From Chloroflexia bacterium SDU3-3 (lineage in GTDB: Bacteria; Chloroflexota; Chloroflexia; Chloroflexales; Roseiflexaceae): a DNA stretch of 64,000 nucleotides. The stretch lies in assembly GCA_009268125.1 (NCBI GenBank), contig WBOU01000004.1:406136-470135 (forward strand), read 5' to 3'. The first letter of the stretch is position 1. Every line of letters begins with the position of its first letter. A program made the translations under genes and the position numbers. Of this stretch, positions 58,247-64,000 are shown in pieces. The notes beneath the pieces are model-generated. The model was not told the origin of the DNA, searched no databases, and saw nothing but the letters and a program-made list of their open reading frames with translations.

Positions 58247-58480
58247 ATGTCTCTCCAGTGCATATCGGCAGTGCGTCGGCGGCGATCCAGCGGCGGCGCG
58301 CTCCCCGTTCGTATGCGCTATTCCTCAGGTTGTCGGGCGATGCGCGCTCACTATACCATAGGGGTTTGCGTTCCACTCTCATAGGAAACTAATGATTGAG
58401 TGAGATACGATCTTGCTCGCGCCAGCTCACCCCCAGATCGTGTTAGGAATAGCGGCGGATAAAGCCCTTCAGGGCGGCGC
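58247..58480 (+). other. Intergenic, nothing recognised
   Basis: Promoter region of the LCP gene. A minus-strand -10-like TATAGT lies near 58350. No gene is seen. Confidence 0.4.
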
Positions 58481-58521
58481 AAAAAACACCAAGCGCTGTG
58501 AAGTCTCCTCCACAGCGCTTG
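58481..58521 (-). terminator. Intrinsic terminator of valS
   Basis: An 11-bp perfect stem (58490-58500 with 58511-58521) with a ten-base loop. On the minus strand GTG and six T residues follow (A-run 58481-58486). Confidence 0.85.
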
Positions 58522-58547
58522 TGGTATTGTGGATTGCCGCGTAGGCG

Positions 58548-61265
58548 CTAGGCCAGCTGCTCCAGCCGCGTGCGCAGCTTGGCCACCGCTGCGCGGGCCT
58601 GCTCCAGGCCGTCGCGCTCGCGCTGCACCACGGCGGGCGGGGCCTTGTCCACAAAGCTGCCGTTGGACAGCCGGCCCTCGCGCCGCGCCACATCGGCCTC
58701 GGCGGCCTCTAGCTCCTTGCCCAGGCGGGCGCGCTCGGCCCCTAGGTCGATCATGCCGGCCAGCGGGATAAACACCTCGATCTCGCCCACCACCAGGGCG
58801 GCGGCGGCCTCGGGGCGGTGGTCCACATGCTCGGCGATCACCAGCTCGGCCTCGCTCACCCTGGCCAGCCGCACGATCAGGGCGCGCTGGGCCGCGATGG
58901 TCGCGAGGCGCGGGCCAGCCACCACGGTGGCGGCGATCACCTTGGCAGGCTCGACCTTGTACTCGCTGCGCACATTGCGGATACCCACGATCAGATCCTG
59001 CACCTGCGTCCAGTCGCGCTCGGCGGCCTCGCTCACCAGCACGGCGTTGGCCTGCGGGTAGTCGGCCACCATGATCGAGTCGGGCGCGCCCGCGCCGCGC
59101 TTGTCGCGGGTCAGGTACTGCCAGGCCTCCTCGGTCACAAACGGCATGAAGGGGTGCAGCAGCCGCAGCGAGCCTTCCAGCACCTCGTAGAGCACGGCCT
59201 GAGTGCTGCGCTGCTGGGCAGCGTCGCCCTCCATCTGCACCTTGGCCAGCTCCACATACCAGTCAGCGAACTCGCTCCACAGGAAATCTTGGATCTGCCG
59301 CCCGGCCTCGCCCAGGTTGGATGCGCGCATCAGCCGGTCGACCTCGGCCAGCAGGCGGTGGTAGCGCGAGAGGATCCAGGCGTCGGCCAGCGTGCTGGGC
59401 GTGGCGGGCGCGCCCGGCTGGAAGCCGCCCAGCTTGGTGAGCACGAAGCGGGTGATATTCCAGATCTTGTTGGCGAAGTTGCGGGCCGACTCGATGCGCT
59501 GCGGGTTCAGGTTCAGATCCTGGCCCGGCGTGCCGCTGGTGGCCAGCGTGAAGCGCAGCGCGTCGGTGCCCTGCTGCTCCATCACCACCAGCGGGTTCAC
59601 CACATTGCCGTACGACTTCGACATCTTGCGCCCGTGCTCATCGCGCACCAGGCCGTGCAGGTAGATGGTGTGGAAGGGGGCCTGGCCGGTCAGGTAGCAG
59701 CCCAGCATCATCATGCGGGCCACCCAGAAGAACAGGATGTCGTAGCCCGTCTCCATCATCGCCGTCGGGTAGTAGTAGGCCAGATCCTCGGTCTGCTCGG
59801 GCCAGCCCAGCGTGGAGAAGGGCCACAGGCCCGACGAGAACCATGTGTCCAGCACGTCGGCATCCTGGGTGATGCCCTCGCCCTGCGGCTCGGGGTCATC
59901 CGGCCCGGGCACGATGATCTGGCCGTCGGCGGTGTACCACACTGGGATGCGGTGGCCCCACCACAGCTGGCGGCTGATGCACCAGTCCTGGATATTCTCC
60001 AGCCAGTGGTAGTAGACCTTCTCGAAGCGCTCGGGGATGATGCGGGTGGTGCCCTCGCGCACGGCGGCCAGCGCCATGTCGGCCAGCGGCTGCATGCGCA
60101 CAAACCACTGCTCGGAGAGCAGCGGCTCGATCACCTCGCCGCCGCGCTGGCTGATGCCCACCGACATGGTGTGGGGCTTGACCTCGACCAGCAGGCCCTC
60201 TTTCTCAAGGTCGGCCAGCACCTGCTTGCGCGCGTCGTAGCGGTCCATGCCCGCGTAGGGGCCGGCCTCGCTGTTCAGCGTCGCATCCTTATTCATGATG
60301 TTGATCAGCGGCAGGCTGTGGCGCTGGCCCACCTGGTAGTCGTTGGGGTCGTGCGCCGGGGTGATCTTCACCACGCCAGTGCCGAAGGCCGGGTCGGCGT
60401 GCTGGTCGGCGATCACCGGGATGGCCCGCCCGATCACCGGCAGCAGCACGCTGCGCCCGATCAGGTGCTGGTAGCGCTCGTCCTCGGGGTTCACCGCCAC
60501 CGCCACGTCGCCCATCAGCGTCTCGGGGCGCGTGGTGGCCACCGTCAGGTACTCGCTGGCGAACGAGGCCCACGCGCCCTCGCCCCACGCGCCGCCCGCC
60601 GCGGCAGCCTGCCCTGCGGGCAGCACCGGGTAGCGGATGTGGTACATCGAGACGTTGCGCTCCTCGTAGTCCACCTCCAGGTCCGACACGGCGGTCTGGA
60701 GCCGGGGCGACCAGTTCACCAGGCGGGTGCCGCGGTAGATCAGGCCGTCGTCGTAGAGCTTCTTGAAGGCGGCGCGCACCGCCCGCGAGAGGCCTGGGTC
60801 GAGCGTGAAGTGCTCGCGGCTCCAGTCGCAGGATGCGCCCAGCCGCCGCAGCTGGCGGGTGATCTCGCCTCCGTACTTGGCCTTCCACTCCCAGGTGCGG
60901 CGCAGGAACTCCTCGCGGCCCACCGCGCGGCGGCTGGTGCCCTCGCGCTCCAGCATCTTCTCCACCTGCATCTGGGTGGCGATACCCGCGTGGTCGGTGC
61001 CAGGCAGCCACAGCGTCGGCTCGCCCAGCATGCGGTGCCAGCGCGTCATCACATCCTCGATGGTGACGAACATGGCGTGGCCCATGTGCAGCTCGCCGGT
61101 GACGTTGGGCGGCGGCATGGACATGACAAACGGCTTGCGGTCGGGGTTTATCTTCGGTGAGAACAGGCCGCGTGACTCCCACCACTCGTAGATGCGCTGC
61201 TCGACCTGCTGGGCCTCGTAGGCTTTGGCCATCTCGGCAGGGCGCTCGATCTCAGGGCTAGACAT
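58548..61265 (-). CDS. valS: Valine--tRNA ligase, canonical bacterial type
   Basis: 905-aa class I synthetase. The HIGH motif is in PPPNVTGELHMGHAMFVTIEDV (about residue 55), the valine pocket region in WLPGTDHAGIATQMQVEK, the editing domain contains TTRPETLMGDVAVAVNPED, and KMSKS is in DEHGRKMSKSYGNVV (about 545). The C-terminal coiled coil (ARLGKELEAAEADVARREGRLSNGSFVDKAPPAVV region) is the tRNA-binding arm typical of bacterial ValS. The leader is short (about 40 bases) with no leader peptide, in contrast to the second ValRS gene at 50.4 kb. The start is ATG 61265. Confidence 0.97.
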   Translation of the reverse strand: MSSPEIERPAEMAKAYEAQQVEQRIYEWWESRGLFSPKINPDRKPFVMSMPPPNVTGELHMGHAMFVTIEDVMTRWHRMLGEPTLWLPGTDHAGIATQMQVEKMLEREGTSRRAVGREEFLRRTWEWKAKYGGEITRQLRRLGASCDWSREHFTLDPGLSRAVRAAFKKLYDDGLIYRGTRLVNWSPRLQTAVSDLEVDYEERNVSMYHIRYPVLPAGQAAAAGGAWGEGAWASFASEYLTVATTRPETLMGDVAVAVNPEDERYQHLIGRSVLLPVIGRAIPVIADQHADPAFGTGVVKITPAHDPNDYQVGQRHSLPLINIMNKDATLNSEAGPYAGMDRYDARKQVLADLEKEGLLVEVKPHTMSVGISQRGGEVIEPLLSEQWFVRMQPLADMALAAVREGTTRIIPERFEKVYYHWLENIQDWCISRQLWWGHRIPVWYTADGQIIVPGPDDPEPQGEGITQDADVLDTWFSSGLWPFSTLGWPEQTEDLAYYYPTAMMETGYDILFFWVARMMMLGCYLTGQAPFHTIYLHGLVRDEHGRKMSKSYGNVVNPLVVMEQQGTDALRFTLATSGTPGQDLNLNPQRIESARNFANKIWNITRFVLTKLGGFQPGAPATPSTLADAWILSRYHRLLAEVDRLMRASNLGEAGRQIQDFLWSEFADWYVELAKVQMEGDAAQQRSTQAVLYEVLEGSLRLLHPFMPFVTEEAWQYLTRDKRGAGAPDSIMVADYPQANAVLVSEAAERDWTQVQDLIVGIRNVRSEYKVEPAKVIAATVVAGPRLATIAAQRALIVRLARVSEAELVIAEHVDHRPEAAAALVVGEIEVFIPLAGMIDLGAERARLGKELEAAEADVARREGRLSNGSFVDKAPPAVVQRERDGLEQARAAVAKLRTRLEQLA

Positions 61266-61311
61266 GGCTCAGGCTTTCTTACGCAGAATTTGACAATAAG
61301 CACTGCTGTGG

Positions 61312-61339
61312 ATTATACCCATTTTTGCCCGAGGCGCAA
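61312..61339 (-). promoter_or_regulatory. Promoter of valS
   Basis: On the minus strand TTGCGC (61334-61339), a 16-bp spacer and TATAAT (61312-61317), about 40 bases upstream of the valS start codon. Confidence 0.7.
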
Positions 61340-61342
61340 AAC

Positions 61343-61430
61343 ACCACACCACCAAGGATCCGAATACCACGAAGACGCGAGGGCGCGAAGAGGAGAGAGA
61401 ACCGATTCACCACCAAGACTCCAAGGGAAG
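61343..61430 (+). repeat. CCAAG/CGAAG repeats in plus orientation
   Basis: CACCACACCACCAAGGATCC (61343-61360), ATACCACGAAGACGCGAGGG (61373-61392) and CCGATTCACCACCAAGACTC with CAAGG (61402-61426). They share the GATTCACCACCAAG lead-in with the repeats at 43.6 kb. Confidence 0.85.
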
Positions 61431-61465
61431 AAAAGGCAGAAAAGAGCGCGGGGCCAGCCCTACCC

Positions 61466-61660
61466 ACCTGGCCCATACGGCGAAGATGCTGCTATGGTTT
61501 TGATGGCCATATGCACGAAAGTGAGCTACCAGGCGAGAGCATCGGAACACCCAACATTGGGGGTTCCAAGGGGGCAACGCCCCATGGCGGGGTTGCTCGG
61601 GGCTGGCCCCTAGCCGCCGCCCGCGCAGGGCATCCACCACCAACCGCCTACCACCGCCAT
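61466..61660 (+). repeat. Dispersed repeat of about 200 bp, copy B
   Basis: Second copy of the repeat at 43744-43940, same orientation, again directly after CCAAG repeats. It starts CACCTGGCCCATACGGCGAA and ends CCGCCTACCACCGCCAT. The palindrome of copy A is decayed here. No gene is present between valS and the MBL gene (61266-61790). Confidence 0.85.
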
Positions 61661-61790
61661 CACTGCTGGGAAACGCGTCAAAAAAGTGACACCATGTATG
61701 TGTGGGATGCCCTCTGTATGCCGCCCAGGCAACACGGCAAGATAACGCAGCCCACCAGCCTTCAATGAAACGAGAAGAAGAGAGAGAACC

Positions 61791-62468
61791 ATGCGAGAGA
61801 TAGCCGAGAACGTGTTTCAGATCCCGCTATTCCCGCGCAGCGCGGTGAACGCCTACCTGATCGGGTCGGTGCTGGTGGATGCCGGCGTGCGCTCCTCCGG
61901 CGCGGCCATCCTGCGCGCCATCGCGGGCAGGCCGCTCACCGCCCACGTGCTCACCCACGCCCACGCCGACCACCAGGGGGCCAGCGCGCAGATCTGCGCG
62001 GCGCGCGGCGTGCCGCTGTGGTGCGGCGCAGCCGACAGCGGGCGCGCGCAGTCGGGCCACGTGATCGAGGAGTACCCCAACCCAGCGGGGGCGATCGCGC
62101 GCTTTCAGCAGCGCTTCTGGGCTGGCCCGGGCCACCCCGTGGCGTGCACCCTGCGCGACGGCGACATGGTAGAGGACTTCCGCGTGATCGAGACGCCAGG
62201 CCACGCCAGCGGCCACATCGCGCTGTGGCGCGAGCGCGACGGCGTGCTGATCGCCGGGGATGTGCTGGTGAATATGGACATGCTCACCACCGCGCCCGGC
62301 CTGCACGAGCCGCCCGCCGTCTTCACCCACAACATCGCCCAGAACCGCGGCTCCATCCGCGCCGTCGCGGCGCTGCGCCCGCGTGTGGTGGGCTTCGGCC
62401 ACGGCCCGGCCCTGCACGACGCCGCCCAGCTGCACGAGCTGGCCGCGCGGCTGCCGGGCGAGGCTTGA
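61791..62468 (+). CDS. MBL-fold metallo-hydrolase
   Basis: 225-aa metallo-beta-lactamase fold hydrolase. The metal motif THAHADHQG is at about residues 55-63, a further His is in TPGHASGHIAL, an Asp in LIAGDVLVNMD and the last His in VGFGHGPALHD. These proteins usually hydrolyse thioesters, lactones or similar bonds; the substrate is unknown. The ATG at 61791 follows GAGAGAA-rich DNA. It is flanked by repeats on both sides and stands alone. Confidence 0.9.
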   Translation: MREIAENVFQIPLFPRSAVNAYLIGSVLVDAGVRSSGAAILRAIAGRPLTAHVLTHAHADHQGASAQICAARGVPLWCGAADSGRAQSGHVIEEYPNPAGAIARFQQRFWAGPGHPVACTLRDGDMVEDFRVIETPGHASGHIALWRERDGVLIAGDVLVNMDMLTTAPGLHEPPAVFTHNIAQNRGSIRAVAALRPRVVGFGHGPALHDAAQLHELAARLPGEA

Positions 62469-62473
62469 TCCTT

Positions 62474-62566
62474 TCCACGAAGACTCCAAGGCTCGAAGGG
62501 GCGCAGCCTTCCTTCGCGGTATTCGTTCCTACTGTTCCTTGGTGTCTTGGAGGCTTGGTGGTAAAC
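62474..62566 (+). repeat. Inverted pair of CCAAG/CGAAG repeats
   Basis: TCCACGAAGACTCCAAGGCT with CGAAGG (62474-62499) in plus orientation and TTCCTTGGTGTCTTGGAGGC with TTGGTGGTAAAC (62535-62566) in minus orientation, 35 bases apart. A transcript could fold into a long imperfect hairpin. Confidence 0.85.
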
Positions 62567-62591
62567 ATGCCTGCCGGAAAGCGCGGCCTCA

Positions 62592-62620
62592 TTGCGGGGG
62601 CGGCGCGGCTTCGCTATAAT
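62592..62620 (+). promoter_or_regulatory. Promoter of the GT39-like gene
   Basis: TTGCGG (62592-62597), a 17-bp spacer and TATAAT (62615-62620), about 60 bases upstream of the start codon. Confidence 0.7.
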
Positions 62621-62681
62621 CAGCCCTGCTGCATCCGCCCGCCCGCACACCAGGTCCGCCTGTGGCCCTGGCGCACACGCA

Positions 62682-64000
62682 ATGAACGAATCTGCCAACA
62701 CCACCGATGTCGCATTCGAGCAGGCCGACCAGGCGCTAGGCGCGCTGGAGCAGCGCCTGCGCACCGAGGCCGCCGCCCACCCCGCCCGCCAGGCCGCGCT
62801 GGCCGCCGCCCAGGGCGAGGCCGCCGCCGTGCGCGCGCGGCTCCAGCGCGCCGCGCGTGCGCTGGCCTCCGGCCAGGCCGCGCCGCAAGGCCTGTGGTGG
62901 CGCATGCCGCCGCTGGCTGGCGCGTCGCTGCCGCCCGCCTTCACCACCCCGCTGCTCACGCTGCTGCTGGTGGTGCTGCTCATCCTCGGCCAGATGGCCG
63001 TGGCCCAGATCACCCCGCAGGATGCGGGCATCTACCTGCCGATATTTGCCATCCTCACGCTGGCCGCGCTGGCCCTAGCGCTCTACGCCGGGCTGCGCCG
63101 CCCCAGCGCCGGGGGCCAGATCGCCGCCGAGCCTGGCCAGCGCTTCCCGCTGCTGATCTTTGTGGGTGTGCTAGCGCTGGCCGCCGTGCTGCGCGGGCTG
63201 GGACTCGGCCAGTTCCCCTACCGCGTGGATGGCGACGCCGCCGCCTTCGCCAAGTACGCCTACGAGTTTCTGCAGCCCAACGAGCACCAGCTGTTCGAGA
63301 CAGGCTGGATGGGCCACACCCATCTCTATTTCACGCTGGAGTCGCTTATCCTGCGCGTGTTTGGGCCGACGATCCTGGGCATGCGGGTGTTTAGCGCCAT
63401 CGGGGGCACCCTGGGTGTGGGCGCGATCTTCCTGCTGGGGCGCTCGCTGTTCGGCAACCGCGTGGCCTGCTTCGCCGCACTGTGCGCGGCCTGCCTGCCC
63501 TTCGACCTGGTGTTCTCGCGCATCGGCACCGAGGTCATCCACCTTAGCTGGCTGGCCCCGCTGGTCATCTGGGGCATCTGGGAGGGCTGGAAGAGGCGCT
63601 CGTGGCCGCTGTTTCTCGCCGCCGGTCTGGTGCTTGGCCTCAGCCAGTACTTTTACCCCGGCGCGCGCCTGCTACCCCTTCTGGCCGTGGCCCAGGTGGG
63701 CGTGCTGGCAATCACCCAGGGGCCGCTGCGCCAGCTGCCGTGGCGGCGCGGGCTGGCCGCCGCAGGCATCATTCTGCTCGGCTTCGTGCTGATCTACGCG
63801 CCGATGATCTTCTACTACATCGGCAGGCCCGACACCTACACCGCGCGCATGAATACGGTGAGCGTGCTGGCCCCCGGCTGGATCGCAGGCCAGCTGGACA
63901 AGCAGCCCTGGTACGAGCTGCTGGCCAAACAGCTCGGCATGTCGTTCTTTCCCTTCCTCTACCCGGTGCGCGGGCCGGCCATGTGGTGGATGTGGCCGCA
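62682..64000 (+). CDS. GT39-like membrane glycosyltransferase (partial)
   Basis: Starts at ATG 62682 and runs off the window edge (439 residues visible). A cytoplasmic helical N-terminus with probable coiled coil (residues 5-65) comes first, then two membrane helices (about 88-150). From about residue 155 the part is like dolichyl-phosphate-mannose mannosyltransferases (GT39/PMT_2): the first outer loop has YRVDGDAAAFAKYAYEFL with acidic residues placed like the catalytic Asp-Glu, then HTHLYFTLESLILRVFG and many further helices. It probably transfers sugars from a lipid donor outside the membrane. Confidence 0.82.
   Translation, partial: MNESANTTDVAFEQADQALGALEQRLRTEAAAHPARQAALAAAQGEAAAVRARLQRAARALASGQAAPQGLWWRMPPLAGASLPPAFTTPLLTLLLVVLLILGQMAVAQITPQDAGIYLPIFAILTLAALALALYAGLRRPSAGGQIAAEPGQRFPLLIFVGVLALAAVLRGLGLGQFPYRVDGDAAAFAKYAYEFLQPNEHQLFETGWMGHTHLYFTLESLILRVFGPTILGMRVFSAIGGTLGVGAIFLLGRSLFGNRVACFAALCAACLPFDLVFSRIGTEVIHLSWLAPLVIWGIWEGWKRRSWPLFLAAGLVLGLSQYFYPGARLLPLLAVAQVGVLAITQGPLRQLPWRRGLAAAGIILLGFVLIYAPMIFYYIGRPDTYTARMNTVSVLAPGWIAGQLDKQPWYELLAKQLGMSFFPFLYPVRGPAMWWMWP

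Overview
The window is GC-rich bacterial chromosome with dense, mostly ordinary metabolic genes. Gene content points to a member of the Chloroflexota, probably class Chloroflexia: a MurT-type ligase, MurJ and an LCP protein, RNase Y followed by SpoVS, UPF0104-type membrane proteins, a second archaeal-type valyl-tRNA synthetase beside the bacterial one, and many short CCAAG/CGAAG intergenic repeats. This placement is inference from gene content, not from a marker-gene comparison. There is one tRNA (Cys, GCA) and no rRNA, prophage, CRISPR array or transposase.

Layout. 1-2.3 kb: a von Willebrand factor A lipoprotein (cut by the window edge) and murT on the minus strand. 2.4-4.3 kb: tRNA-Cys, a small unknown protein and an ECF sigma factor. 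4.3-23.4 kb: a large arginine/carbamoyl-phosphate region, argC-argB-(LLM oxidoreductase)-argA-carA-[GxxExxY insertion]-carB, then an SNF2 helicase, a membrane glycosyltransferase-like protein, argG, a transglutaminase-like protein, argJ and argH. argD and argF are absent. 23.8-33.5 kb: small membrane protein, phytase-like secreted protein, oligopeptidase B, a hydrolase, a 23-unit 21-bp tandem array and a fadN-fadA beta-oxidation pair. 34-43.4 kb: HAMP-STAS signalling protein, hydrolase, GNAT, SDR epimerase, methyltransferase, FAD oxidoreductase and flippase-like membrane protein. 44-48.5 kb: AarF kinase, rny, spoVS. 48.7-55.1 kb: EEP-family protein, a second 21-bp array, a leader peptide, archaeal-type ValRS, and a methyltransferase-cupin-YwiC operon. 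55.2-64 kb: murJ, LCP protein, canonical valS, MBL hydrolase and a truncated GT39-like membrane protein.

The strongest regulatory discovery is upstream of argC. A near-consensus promoter drives an almost leaderless 26-codon ORF with six arginine codons in nine residues. It is followed by mutually exclusive antiterminator and intrinsic-terminator helices. This has every element of ribosome-mediated transcription attenuation by arginine, controlling argC-argB-argA-carA. A second 26-codon ORF, with an unusually long Shine-Dalgarno sequence and four GTA valine codons, precedes the archaeal-type valyl-tRNA synthetase. No terminator is visible there, so its mechanism is open.

The repeats are also notable. 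CCAAG/CGAAG elements often occur as inverted pairs, one of which encloses a GxxExxY nuclease-like gene between carA and carB. Three long palindromes share a loop-proximal core and a 12-bp tag but have different arms that remain self-complementary. Two unrelated tandem arrays have the same 21-bp period, and a roughly 200-bp dispersed repeat is present twice.
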